Assembly: GCA_963677345.2 (NCBI GenBank)
Contig: CAXXLC010000023.1
Coordinates: 62,001-126,000, forward strand
Direction of reading: 5' to 3'
Origin: Saccharicrinis sp963677345
GTDB taxonomy: Bacteria > Bacteroidota > Bacteroidia > Bacteroidales > Marinilabiliaceae
DNA length: 64,000 nucleotides
Below the pieces are notes generated by a model. It ran no database searches, was not told where the DNA came from, and saw only the letters and a list, made by a program, of their open reading frames with translations. Shown in pieces: positions 55,328-64,000 of this stretch. Position 1 is the first letter of the stretch. The number at the start of each line of letters is the position of its first letter. A program made the translations under genes and the position numbers.

Positions 55328-56470
55328 ATGAAGAAGATGATAATATTTATTGCAACAATAAGCATAGGATTACTTTCCCATGCCCAAATAACAAAAGAAG
55401 ATACAGTTACTTTTATTGGGGTAGGTGATATGATGTTAGGAACTCATTTTCCTAAAGCAGAATACCTGCCACCAGACAATGATCCAACACCCTATATTTC
55501 TGAAGCTATCCCTTATCTAAAGGATGCAGATCTAACGTTTGGAAATTTAGAAGGTTGTTTTCTAGATGAAGGTCCGGTTGTTAAACAATGCAAAGACACA
55601 ACAAAGTGCTATGCTTTTAAAATGCCTGAGAGCTACGCCCCGGTTTTTAAGGAGGCTGGATTTGATATACTAAACCTCGCGAATAATCACATCAGAGATT
55701 TTGGTAATGCAGGTTTGGAGACTACTAAATACCACCTGAATCAACTCCGTATTAATTGGGCCGGGTTACTTGACAAACCTATTGATACATTAAGAGTAAG
55801 AGATTTAAAAATAGGATTTGCAGGTTTTTCTCCCAATACAGGAACCGTTGATATTAATGACATTGCCAATGCCATCGAAATAGTTACTGATTTAAAGAAT
55901 GAATGTGACATTGTGATTGTTTCATTTCACGGAGGTGCAGAAGGAGCAAAACATCAACATATAACAAGAGAAAAAGAAATATTTTACGGAGAGAACAGAA
56001 GTAATGTTTATGAATTTGCACATAAAATGATTGATGCCGGTGCAGATATCATTTTTGGTCATGGCCCCCATGTTTGCAGAGCCATCGAAATCTACAAAGG
56101 AAGATTTATTGCATATAGTCTTGGAAATTTTGCTTCCTACTCAAGATTTAACTTAGCTCCGCCAAACAATCTTGCCCCGATAGTAAAAATATTCACTAAT
56201 AATAAAGGAGAGTTTATTAAAGGAAGAATAATTCCATTTAAACAAATAAAAGGAGTAGCTCTTACTTACGATCACAACCGTTCTGTAATCAACAAAATCA
56301 AAAATTTGACCAACACAGATTTTCCGGAATTAAAAGACAGGCTGATGCTTGAAAGCAATGGATGGTTTAGTATGCCTTTTGAAAGAAAACGAACACCAAA
56401 GGGTATCATCATTACAAATTCTGATAATGAAATCAACAGTAGAAAACTTGTAAATATCTACCAAAAGTAA
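55328..56470 (+). CDS. CapA-family exported protein, copy 2
   Basis: 380 aa with a signal peptide (MKKMIIFIATISIGLLSHAQ). CapA blocks as in the paralogue at 42.3 kb: VTFIGVGDMMLGTHFPKAEY, LTFGNLEGCF, LNLANNHIRDFG, IGFAGFSPNTG, IVSFHGGAEG, DIIFGHGPHVCRAIEIY, AYSLGNFASYS. The metal-site residues look intact. It has an additional Cys pair near QCKDTTKCYAFK. Periplasmic; role in surface polymer handling is a family-level inference. A neighbour of the FtsB-like gene but 77 bp away. Confidence 0.88.
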   Translation: MKKMIIFIATISIGLLSHAQITKEDTVTFIGVGDMMLGTHFPKAEYLPPDNDPTPYISEAIPYLKDADLTFGNLEGCFLDEGPVVKQCKDTTKCYAFKMPESYAPVFKEAGFDILNLANNHIRDFGNAGLETTKYHLNQLRINWAGLLDKPIDTLRVRDLKIGFAGFSPNTGTVDINDIANAIEIVTDLKNECDIVIVSFHGGAEGAKHQHITREKEIFYGENRSNVYEFAHKMIDAGADIIFGHGPHVCRAIEIYKGRFIAYSLGNFASYSRFNLAPPNNLAPIVKIFTNNKGEFIKGRIIPFKQIKGVALTYDHNRSVINKIKNLTNTDFPELKDRLMLESNGWFSMPFERKRTPKGIIITNSDNEINSRKLVNIYQK

Positions 56471-56546
56471 GATGATGATGATACTTTGATTTTTTATACC
56501 TTTGACCTGAGTTTGAAAATCATTTATAACTCTTAAAGTAAAAGCA

Positions 56547-56855
56547 ATGAAAATTTCAGATTTAAAAATACCTGTTTTTTTAAAAAACAAATACATGATT
56601 ACTCTGATAATATTTGGTGTTTGGGTGGGATTTTTTGACCAAAATGATCTGTGGGATAAGGCTAAACTATCAACCAGGATTAAACAATTAGAGAAGCAAA
56701 AAAAACATTATGAGATTGAAATAGAGCAAAATCAACGAAAATTAAAAGAAATTGAAGAAAGCCCGGAAAGTCTTGAAAAATTTGCCCGCGAACAATATTT
56801 AATGAAAAAAAAGAACGAAGATATTTTTGTAATTATTGAAGAAGATAAAGAATAA
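56547..56855 (+). CDS. FtsB/DivIC septum-formation initiator
   Basis: 102 aa. One membrane helix (about residues 17-32: MITLIIFGVWVGFF), then a leucine-zipper coiled coil (TRIKQLEKQKKHYEIEIEQN, KEIEESPESLEKFAREQYLM), the C-terminal motif FAREQYLMKKKNEDIFVIIE matching FtsB/DivIC. Part of the FtsQLB-type divisome subcomplex. Its stop overlaps the next start (ATGA). Confidence 0.92.
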   Translation: MKISDLKIPVFLKNKYMITLIIFGVWVGFFDQNDLWDKAKLSTRIKQLEKQKKHYEIEIEQNQRKLKEIEESPESLEKFAREQYLMKKKNEDIFVIIEEDKE

Positions 56856-57175
56856 TGAATATATACAAACTACTTAGTTACGCCTATTACCTTGGAATGT
56901 TATCTCTATTATCAGGAATTTTTTTAAAACTAAATGACTCGGAATCAGCCATAATATTTTTAGTATGTGGATATATTCCGTTTTTAGGTGTTCGTTTATT
57001 TAACTTTTTAAAAGGAAAAGAAATAAACAGACGCTTAAACGCAATATTAACAGTTAGTGCATTATTCCTGGGGGTCGCTATTGCTGCAGTTTTCTTTAAC
57101 AGATCATATTGGATAATTGGGATTTTAATTACTGCAGCACTTGATTTTTATGTAAGTTTCAGAAAATACGTTTAG
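56855..57175 (+). CDS. Small three- to four-helix membrane protein
   Basis: 106 aa with hydrophobic helices at about 6-24, 29-50, 63-84 and 87-103, no recognised motif. Translationally coupled to the FtsB-like gene through an ATGA overlap, which suggests a divisome-related or at least co-regulated role. Its last 4 bp overlap the convergent glycosyltransferase gene. Confidence 0.65.
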   Translation: MNIYKLLSYAYYLGMLSLLSGIFLKLNDSESAIIFLVCGYIPFLGVRLFNFLKGKEINRRLNAILTVSALFLGVAIAAVFFNRSYWIIGILITAALDFYVSFRKYV

Positions 57176-58434
57176 GCGTTTTTCTGAATCTCCCTGTATT
57201 TCAACAAGAGTTCTTTCTCATCAAAGAGATCATCAATTGAGTATTCCATTTTCTCCAGCAACTCAACAGAAGCATCAAACACAGGTATTTTACTAATAAA
57301 ATGCTCATGGACATAATTAATATACTTAACCAATTTAAAGGCGTTAAAAACATGGTAAAATCGCTTTTTAAAAACCTTCAAAGAAGAGCAATTCGCAGAT
57401 AGATTATTTATTTCTTCCCAAAAACCTGAATTTAATAAAAAGCTCCTGACTCTTCCGGGTAGTTCTAAAATCAATTCCTGGTATTTTTCTTCTGAAATAG
57501 AATAATAATCCTCTATTGAATCAAAAAGCTTTTTCAGATCAAAAAAGGCCACAGGACTATACGTTAAATATTCATTATTATTTTCAACGATATTTTTCAC
57601 GGTAGGGCCTGTTCCAAAAGGGACTCTATTTGATATTCGCGATGAAGGTTTTATCACAGTAGTGTTTAACTCACCATAAGCCCCCAATTGAACTAACTTT
57701 TGAATAAAATAAAATTCTTCACCCCCCTGCCGTTTATTCATTCCGCCAACTTTAACATATGCAGTAGCTCGTACTGCAAAACAAGAACCTACAGTATGAA
57801 AAGCATACGGAAATCCGATATACTTTAACGACGCTACATAATAACGCAAATACAACTCATATTGAATAATAGCCGTATAAATATTCTGATCAAAATCGTC
57901 TCCTTCAACAGGATGTTCAAAATATATTGAGCAGGCAACTTTATCTGGAAACTGTTCAAACCAATTACATATCTCTGCGATATAATTATCTTCAACAAGA
58001 GTATCTGCATCCAACGAAACAATAATACCATCTTCATTATTTGTATTATAAAAATGACCTATTGCCAAATCCATACCTATTTTACGAGCCAAGCCTGCAC
58101 CAAAGTGTTTTTTAGGCAGATTAAAAGCCTTTACTGGATAAAAATGAATAAAACTGTTGACTGTTTTTTGGCTATAGTTAATTAATTCTTGAAATGTTTT
58201 AGCTTGCAATTGCAATACCTGTTCCTGTTCTTCTGAACTTGCATTTACAATTAATAGCACAGATATATGTTTTCCTTTGAAGGTACATCTGTTTAAAGAA
58301 TCCAAAGTTTTTGTAACTCCCTTTTCTATATATACCGGTATTACGACAATCACATCTGATTTAATGATAGTATTTACGTCAAAATCTGTAAATGGATTAT
58401 GTTTTTCCAGGTATTTTGAATAAAGTGGATTCAT
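57172..58434 (-). CDS. Glycosyltransferase family 2-like protein
   Basis: 420 aa. GT-A fold: SDVIVVIPVYIEKGVTKTLD, a donor-site Asp pair in IIVSLDADTLVEDNYI, then a helical domain with FPYAFHTVGSCFAVRATAYV, GGMNKRQGGEEFYFIQKL (general-base-like Glu) and a C-terminal helical part of about 140 residues. N-terminal signal absent; cytoplasmic or membrane-associated. Acceptor unknown. Convergent with the FtsB-like pair; separated from the OmpH gene by a terminator. Confidence 0.82.
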   Translation of the reverse strand: MNPLYSKYLEKHNPFTDFDVNTIIKSDVIVVIPVYIEKGVTKTLDSLNRCTFKGKHISVLLIVNASSEEQEQVLQLQAKTFQELINYSQKTVNSFIHFYPVKAFNLPKKHFGAGLARKIGMDLAIGHFYNTNNEDGIIVSLDADTLVEDNYIAEICNWFEQFPDKVACSIYFEHPVEGDDFDQNIYTAIIQYELYLRYYVASLKYIGFPYAFHTVGSCFAVRATAYVKVGGMNKRQGGEEFYFIQKLVQLGAYGELNTTVIKPSSRISNRVPFGTGPTVKNIVENNNEYLTYSPVAFFDLKKLFDSIEDYYSISEEKYQELILELPGRVRSFLLNSGFWEEINNLSANCSSLKVFKKRFYHVFNAFKLVKYINYVHEHFISKIPVFDASVELLEKMEYSIDDLFDEKELLLKYREIQKNA

Positions 58435-58448
58435 ATATGTAATTGAAT

Positions 58449-58477
58449 AAAAAAGGCAGAACTCAATGAATTCTGCC
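58449..58477 (-). terminator. Rho-independent terminator of the OmpH/Skp gene
   Basis: Minus strand: GGCAGAA / TTCTGCC with a 9-nt loop, then TTTTTTATT. It lies 36 bp after the stop at 58513. Confidence 0.85.
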
Positions 58478-58512
58478 TGAATATTATATAATTAATACTT
58501 AATAATATACAT

Positions 58513-59130
58513 TTATTTTGCTTTAGCAGCTTCGTATCTTGCATTTAACGCATCAGCAACAGCTTGCGTTATATTAACTCCCTGTGCACTATATAATACA
58601 TTATCGCCCAAAGTGTTACTCAAAATAAGCTTAAATTTACCATCTTTATTATATTCATCAAGATATGAAGTTAATGTATCCCTTAACTGACGGTTTAATT
58701 TTTCCTGCTCTACCATCAATTCGTTTGATAATTTAGCATTTAAACCTTGCAACTCCTGATCCTTAGCCATAAGGTTTTTTTGCTCTTGCTCTGCCCTTTC
58801 CCTTGATAAGAATCCGTTATTCTGAAGTTTTCTTTGAAACTCTGTCATTTGAGTTTGTAACTTTTTAGCCTGCTCATTAAAATCCGTACGCGACTTTTCT
58901 TCTTTCTTCAATAATTCTTCCTGAAGATAAATTGCATATTGGTACTGGCGTAATAAAGAATCTGTATCAATGTAAGCAATTGGAAACACATCGCCATTAC
59001 CTAAGGTACTGCTGGCTTTACCTGTATCAACACTTGTTTCTGTTCCGGCTTTTTCATTGCACCCAACTAATAAAAGCGAACTCAATCCTGCTATAAAAAC
59101 TAAATTAACTACCAGTAAAAATCTTTTCAT
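58513..59130 (-). CDS. OmpH/Skp-family periplasmic chaperone, lipoprotein form
   Basis: 205 aa from ATG 59130 (MKRFLLVVNLVFIAGLSSLL), with lipobox LLVGC (Cys24), so it is likely a lipoprotein, unlike soluble enterobacterial Skp. Mature part: PIAYIDTDSLLRQYQYAIYL, long coiled-coil tentacles (residues 75-150, KLQTQMTEFQRKLQNNGFL), then FKLILSNTLGDNVLYSAQGV closing the beta body. Escorts outer-membrane proteins through the periplasm. Single-gene unit. Confidence 0.9.
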   Translation of the reverse strand: MKRFLLVVNLVFIAGLSSLLLVGCNEKAGTETSVDTGKASSTLGNGDVFPIAYIDTDSLLRQYQYAIYLQEELLKKEEKSRTDFNEQAKKLQTQMTEFQRKLQNNGFLSRERAEQEQKNLMAKDQELQGLNAKLSNELMVEQEKLNRQLRDTLTSYLDEYNKDGKFKLILSNTLGDNVLYSAQGVNITQAVADALNARYEAAKAK

Positions 59131-59370
59131 CTGTTTAAATTTTACATTTCTCAACATATATTTAAATCTTCTTAATATTTAAAGATGACTCACATATATT
59201 TTATTAATAATTCCAGGGACTCTAACAATTAATAAGAAAACCAAGGTACTTTTTTCTATTGAAGTAAGTACTCCTCTTAATTGGACAACAAATATAAATT
59301 AATAACAAATATTTAAAAATAATTTTAGTGTTTTTTGTACATCTCTAACACTTATATTTTAAATATCACG

Positions 59371-60441
59371 TTAAAAAATCCGTCTTGTCCTGTTTCTTAA
59401 CTTACTACGGGAAGGACCTGCATTCCAATATCCGGGTTGGGAACAGGGAATTGCACTCCGGTTTATTTTGGGCTTATTAGAAGATGGAATTGTATATAAA
59501 ATAGAAAGCTCATGTGCACCTCCTGTATTTCCTGCCAGATCAGAGAGCGTTAAATCAAACGAATATCCTAATCTGGTTCTTCCTAAATGAATTCCAAAAA
59601 TGGCAATGATGGCATCATTATTTGACAACTGCGATTTATTTTTTACCGGTAACCCTCTATACCATAATCCTAGCTCTATAGGACTATACTGCCAATATGC
59701 ACCAAGATCGAGTTGATTGAAATACTCTTGATTTCGATAATTAAAAGCAAATGTAACGCTTTGGTCAGGGTTGTGCCTTCGACCTTCTTTATAAATCCAT
59801 TTCACACCTCCGAATACAGTGACCTTCATACCACTTACCGGCTCTATATCCGTGAAACTATTGCTATTCTTTACTAAATGATCAACGGTTACTCCAGCCC
59901 AATATGTACTACTGTAAACCATAACAGAAGCTGCTGCATCAAATTTATTAAGCTGATCTACAGCTAAGGAATAATTGCCGACTGTTTCATCTTTTCCTGT
60001 ATTTTTATCAATCCCCGTTCCTAAAAGGGTTTTTGATAAATCAAGGAAAGACTGATTATATTTAAATTGTATTCCAGGACGTATCATTACATTTCTTGAA
60101 ACATATACCTCGTAGGCATAGAGCAAACCTATATGTTGATTGATTAGTGCTCCTTTCTGCTGATCATCTCTGAAATATAAAAAACCTAATCCACTATTAT
60201 AATCGGAAAAATAATGATCGAAAGAAACTGCCATAGTCCTGTATGTTTGAGGTATACTTGGCCATTGATCTCTATAATTGATGGCAAAGCGACTTCCCTC
60301 AGTTAACCCTGTAAATGAAGGACTTAAATACAAAGGAGATGCATAATTCTGAGAAAATGAAACATCCTGTGCTCTTCCTGTCACGGGGATAAGAATAAGA
60401 ACAAAAAAATATAATAGATATTTACGATAAAATTTTCTCAT
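59371..60441 (-). CDS. PorP/SprF-family T9SS outer-membrane protein
   Basis: 356 aa. Signal peptide (RKYLLYFFVLILIPVTGRAQ). Family opening DVSFSQNYASPLYLSPSFTG, LYINYRDQWPSIP-type motif (FAINYRDQWPSIPQTYRTMA), then beta strands (LGFLYFRDDQQ, FGGVKWIY, LGAYWQYSPIELGLWYRG) and IFGIHLGRTRLGYSFD. Ends with a Cys/Arg-rich tail (IPCSQPGYWNAG). These barrels pair with a large adhesin that bears the gliding-type C-terminal domain; here that partner is the next gene upstream (60518-64000), 76 bp away, in the same operon. Confidence 0.92.
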   Translation of the reverse strand: MRKFYRKYLLYFFVLILIPVTGRAQDVSFSQNYASPLYLSPSFTGLTEGSRFAINYRDQWPSIPQTYRTMAVSFDHYFSDYNSGLGFLYFRDDQQKGALINQHIGLLYAYEVYVSRNVMIRPGIQFKYNQSFLDLSKTLLGTGIDKNTGKDETVGNYSLAVDQLNKFDAAASVMVYSSTYWAGVTVDHLVKNSNSFTDIEPVSGMKVTVFGGVKWIYKEGRRHNPDQSVTFAFNYRNQEYFNQLDLGAYWQYSPIELGLWYRGLPVKNKSQLSNNDAIIAIFGIHLGRTRLGYSFDLTLSDLAGNTGGAHELSILYTIPSSNKPKINRSAIPCSQPGYWNAGPSRSKLRNRTRRIF

Positions 60442-60517
60442 TATTTAGTCAAAATCTTTAAACGCCACGCAAAATAATAAAAACTTTACATGGCATTTAA
60501 TATATAAGCAATAAAAT

Positions 60518-63500
60518 TTATCTAACTAATAATACGCTACCTGCTTCTGTGAATACTTTACCACTAATAAAGTTACCATGTACTTTCCAAACATACACAC
60601 CTTGAGGAGAAAGTTCATTATTATAAAAGCCATTCCACCCTTCTTCTATATCAGTGCTTTCATAAATTAGTTGTCCCCAACGATTAAAAATTTGCAATTG
60701 ATATTGATCTACATCCCTGTACACAGGTCGGAATACTTCATTACTTTCACCGCCTCCAATTGCAACAGCTGTTCCTCCATCCGGTCGCGGTGTGAATGCT
60801 GTTGGGAACGTAATAAACCCTTCCAATACAGCTGTTACAGCGTTTGTTTTAATAATTTGATCAGTACAACCATATTGACTCTCTACGGTAAGAGAAAGGT
60901 CATAAACTCCTGCATCTGTATATTCATGAAATGGATTAACTTCGTTTGATGTAATTCCGTCACCAAAATCCCATAAATAATACACCGCATTAAGTGACAG
61001 ACTACTACAACTCAATGACTTTCCTGGCACATAAACAACATCAGGTGTGTAACTAAACTCAGCCACAGGATGATCAAAGACTGTTATATTTTTAGTATAA
61101 ACACCATTAACACCATCAGGCCCCGGAGCTGTTAATGTTACAGTATAATCACCCGGATCACTAAATGTATGTATTGGGTTTCGATCAGACGAGCTATATC
61201 CATCTCCAAAATCCCACAGAAATTCAGTTCCTCCATCAGAATAATTTGTAAATTCTATAGTTAAAGGATAGCATCCCTGAGTCGTATCTACAATAAATGC
61301 AGCATCAGGAACTACTCTATATTCAATACTCACATCATCATATGTAATACAATTATTAACATTCATCAACCACCTAAAAGTATTATAACCTTCCGTAAGA
61401 TTTCTTACAGTTGTATTAAAGTAAGTATCATCATCAAAATCACCCGTACCTGCAATTACCGACCATGTAGCCCCTAAATCACCAGGATTTGAAGCTTTCA
61501 ATTCAAATTCCGGATCATAAACAACAGCATCTTCGCCGGCATAAGGGTCAGCTTTATTACTGATAATTTCCACTTCATCCTCAGTTGTACATTCTCCATA
61601 AGCTACGATCCACTTAAATCTATTCTCACCTAAACCTAAATTCCGAACAACCGTTGTTGGACTATTTATATCATCAAACTCACCATTTCCTGAAATTATT
61701 GTCCATGTACCTAATCCCGTATCAGGATTGTTGGCATTTAATGTCAGATAATCTTCACAAGTGGATCTGTTAGTACCGGCTTCAGCCTGATCAGGAATCT
61801 GATTAAATACGGTCATTTGATCAGTGCTGACACAATTTCCTTTTTGAACATTCCACATCAAAATATTTTCACCAAAAGTTAATCCTTCAACACGGGTTTT
61901 AGCATCTGTTTCATCTATAAAATCAGCGTTACCACTTATCAATGTCCAGAAACCTTCACCTTGAGTTGGCAAATTAGCATCGAGTTCAGCATAATTCTTG
62001 CAATCTTCAATATCCGGACCTGCATTGGCTATAGTCGGAGTATTATTTAACAACTCGATATCACTGGATTTATGACACTGTCCCTCAGATATGGTCCATC
62101 TAAGAATATTTACTCCTTCGTTAAGATTACTGATTGTTGCATCAGACAATAAGGGATCATCAAAATTACCACCTCCTTCTATAATAGACCACAATCCAGT
62201 TCCAAAATCAGGAACTGCAGCTTTTAATTGCACCGTTGGCGAACAATACTCATCACTAGCACCAGCATAGGGTTCAGAAGGCTCATTATTAGTTATTGTC
62301 ACATCATCTGTAGAAGAACACAACCCATTATCACTGGTAACAGTCCATCTTAATACGTTTTCGCCCTTTGATAGACCAGTAATATTTGCATTTGGATTAT
62401 TTACCTGATCTGCACTAATATTTCCTCCACCAATAAGCACTTCCCATTCGCCCGTGCCAATTTCAACTGCCGTAGCATCAAGAACAGTAGAATCTTCACA
62501 TATCTCTTGTAAACCACCTGCATATGCAGTACTTGGCGTATGGTTGATTACTTCTACTTCGGCAGAAGTAATACATCCTTCATTATTTATAGTCCACCTT
62601 AAAACATTACTTCCTTTTGCCAAATCCAACACTTCCGTTGTTGCATCGTGCGTATCAGCAAATCGAGCCTGACTTGATCCTCCAATAACAGACCATGTTC
62701 CTAAACCTGGAGCCGCATTATTGGCCTCAAGGAAAGTATGATCAGCACATATTTCCTGAATACCACCAACCTCGGCATCGATTCTGTTAAAGCTAATCTG
62801 AACATCATCATATAAGGTACATCCATTATTTTCAACAGTCCAACGGAAAATATTTGCACCAAATTTAAGATTATTAACCTTAGTTGAATTGTCAAACTCA
62901 TCTTCAAAATCACCACCTCCGGTTTTAATTGACCAGAAACCAGTTCCTACTTCAGGGTGTGCCGCACCAAGAACAAAGCTATCCTCACAGGTTGCCTTAT
63001 TATCTCCAGCAATAGCTTCTGATGGCTCATTATTGGTAATAGAAACTCTGCTTACAGAACGACATTGTTTGTAATTAATGGTCCAGGTTAAAATATTTTC
63101 TCCTTTATCAAGATTACGAACTATTGAATATGGATCCTCATTATCGTCAAAATTGGCGGACCCGGAACCTCCTTCAATACCCCATGTACCTATACCCGGT
63201 AATGGATTATTGGCTTCCAATACTGCAGTATCAGCACAATTAGTTGGTTGATCGTAACCCGCAAATGCTTGTATGTAATCATTAGAAATTTCAACATCAG
63301 AATAAGAAGTACATCCATTGTTATCTATAGTCCATCTAAAACGATTTTTGCCCACAGCAAGATTCCTTACAAGAGTATTTGTTTGTGATGAATCAACAAT
63401 AGTTCCGGAACCCGACATAAGAGTCCATGTACCTACTCCATATACAGGAACACTTCCGGATAAAACAACAGTATCGGCACACACAGGTCGGTCATGACCG

Positions 63501-64000
63501 GCAAAGGATTCTGATGGTTGGTTATTAATAATGGTTACAGTATCTCTCTTAATACAATCAGAAGATGCTTCAGGAACTTTAACTTCCCATACCAATTTAT
63601 TAATTCCCGGAGCCAAATCATATACATACCCATCTATTTCATCAGTTTCATTGCCATCCGAATCTCTACCTTTACCTGCGCCTTGAATAACACGCCATGT
63701 TCCCTCACCATATTTCGGTATTTCAGGATTTAAAAGAGTGGAGTCTGCACAAACTACTTGCAAACTATCTCCGGCATAAGCGTCAGAAGGTTCGTAATTA
63801 AATACACTAATAGTATCATAGGAGAAACAAATATCTTGTTGAATTTGATACTTAAATACGTTCTCCCCTTTGGCGAGATCAGTAACTACAGATTTAGCAT
63901 TTGTATCATCCTCAAATATTCCTCCTCCTGAAAGTACAGACCATGATGATGAGCCCACAACAGGTTCACGAGCATTTAAGGTTGTCACATCACCACACTC
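60518..64000 (-). CDS. Giant repeat adhesin with PKD domains and gliding-motility-type C-terminal domain, 5' end missing
   Basis: Open from the right edge (frame is open at 64000, about 1160 codons visible). Eleven repeats of roughly 85-90 aa, each with a Cys-x-(D/N)-..-L start (ICADHTFLEANNAAPGLGTW), a GxGxW motif, a V/T-x-DL-x-x-GEN-x-x-x-W strand and a closing SDVEI. Then two PKD domains (FLWDFGDGYSS and YLWDFGDGITS) and a T9SS type B (CHU_C) C-terminus: FPTAFTPRPDGG, FNRWGQLIYES, WNGFYNNELSPQGVYVWKV. Exported by T9SS and held by the PorP/SprF protein next to it. Paired Cys in each repeat suggest one disulfide per unit. Confidence 0.92.
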   Translation of the reverse strand, partial: ECGDVTTLNAREPVVGSSSWSVLSGGGIFEDDTNAKSVVTDLAKGENVFKYQIQQDICFSYDTISVFNYEPSDAYAGDSLQVVCADSTLLNPEIPKYGEGTWRVIQGAGKGRDSDGNETDEIDGYVYDLAPGINKLVWEVKVPEASSDCIKRDTVTIINNQPSESFAGHDRPVCADTVVLSGSVPVYGVGTWTLMSGSGTIVDSSQTNTLVRNLAVGKNRFRWTIDNNGCTSYSDVEISNDYIQAFAGYDQPTNCADTAVLEANNPLPGIGTWGIEGGSGSANFDDNEDPYSIVRNLDKGENILTWTINYKQCRSVSRVSITNNEPSEAIAGDNKATCEDSFVLGAAHPEVGTGFWSIKTGGGDFEDEFDNSTKVNNLKFGANIFRWTVENNGCTLYDDVQISFNRIDAEVGGIQEICADHTFLEANNAAPGLGTWSVIGGSSQARFADTHDATTEVLDLAKGSNVLRWTINNEGCITSAEVEVINHTPSTAYAGGLQEICEDSTVLDATAVEIGTGEWEVLIGGGNISADQVNNPNANITGLSKGENVLRWTVTSDNGLCSSTDDVTITNNEPSEPYAGASDEYCSPTVQLKAAVPDFGTGLWSIIEGGGNFDDPLLSDATISNLNEGVNILRWTISEGQCHKSSDIELLNNTPTIANAGPDIEDCKNYAELDANLPTQGEGFWTLISGNADFIDETDAKTRVEGLTFGENILMWNVQKGNCVSTDQMTVFNQIPDQAEAGTNRSTCEDYLTLNANNPDTGLGTWTIISGNGEFDDINSPTTVVRNLGLGENRFKWIVAYGECTTEDEVEIISNKADPYAGEDAVVYDPEFELKASNPGDLGATWSVIAGTGDFDDDTYFNTTVRNLTEGYNTFRWLMNVNNCITYDDVSIEYRVVPDAAFIVDTTQGCYPLTIEFTNYSDGGTEFLWDFGDGYSSSDRNPIHTFSDPGDYTVTLTAPGPDGVNGVYTKNITVFDHPVAEFSYTPDVVYVPGKSLSCSSLSLNAVYYLWDFGDGITSNEVNPFHEYTDAGVYDLSLTVESQYGCTDQIIKTNAVTAVLEGFITFPTAFTPRPDGGTAVAIGGGESNEVFRPVYRDVDQYQLQIFNRWGQLIYESTDIEEGWNGFYNNELSPQGVYVWKVHGNFISGKVFTEAGSVLLVR

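Noticed and set aside
55132..55428. 98-codon plus-strand frame over the MerR/CapA gap
   Set aside because: Overlaps the CapA signal peptide in another frame and has no domain.
1..64000. tRNA, rRNA or riboswitch genes
   Set aside because: No cloverleaf, rRNA core or known riboswitch pattern was recognised by eye; a covariance-model scan would be decisive.

Overview
The window comes from a low-GC member of the Bacteroidota, most likely an order such as Marinilabiliales or Bacteroidales; genus cannot be fixed from this sequence. The lineage call rests on type IX secretion (T9SS) parts (a DUF5103 Plug protein, a PorP/SprF protein, an adhesin with a gliding-type C-terminal domain, and secreted proteins with T9SS sorting tails), on TAnnTTTG-type -7 boxes, and on typical Bacteroidota genes (TPR-PD40 proteins, LytTR/LytS pair, DUF6261, short AMP nucleosidase). 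No tRNA, rRNA, CRISPR array, insertion sequence or prophage was seen.

Layout. 0-2.5 kb: a minus-strand PspA envelope-stress operon with a YbjN/CesT-like protein and a DUF4178 protein. 2.7-11.2 kb: a sodium/solute symporter diverging from a plus-strand run of recR, a small membrane protein, a HAD phosphatase, a glycosyltransferase, two tandem TPR-PD40 proteins and an acetyltransferase. 11.2-15.1 kb: housekeeping genes (HsdR-N-like, AMP nucleosidase, holA, rhomboid, heptose-phosphatase-like), all interrupted by 1-bp indels that look like sequence errors. 15-22.4 kb: class IV aminotransferase, ApbE flavin transferase, a T9SS-exported protein, and an AsmA / DsbA-like / Cys-rich lipoprotein operon. 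22.5-28.4 kb: the sodium-pumping NADH:quinone reductase operon nqrABCDEF, with nqrE and nqrF carrying indels. ApbE supplies the FMN that this complex carries covalently.

28.5-40.2 kb is the accessory, repeat-rich part. It holds the T9SS Plug gene, a DUF6261 gene preceded by six near-palindromes at a 41-42 bp period, a LytS/LytTR two-component pair, a stand-alone LytTR protein with a membrane partner, a ParE/antitoxin pair with a broken toxin, P5C dehydrogenase, several heptanucleotide tandem arrays, a duplicated block of about 275 bp, hairpins with 3-nt loops, and a 429-bp unit repeated about four times that runs into the 3' end of an acyl-CoA ligase gene.

40-64 kb: acyl-CoA ligase, CapA-like protein, a three-gene acyl-CoA carboxylase operon (propionyl-CoA type), YqgE, an NhaC antiporter with an exported N-terminal domain, T9SS cargo, a TPR-like protein, a MerR / Nif3 / zinc-ribbon operon, a second CapA protein, FtsB/DivIC, a glycosyltransferase, an OmpH/Skp lipoprotein, and PorP/SprF beside a giant repeat adhesin that runs off the right edge. 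Overall the genes describe a sodium-energised envelope (Nqr, NhaC, symporter) with a T9SS export and adhesion system. The most unusual material is the non-coding repeats between 29.8 and 40.2 kb.
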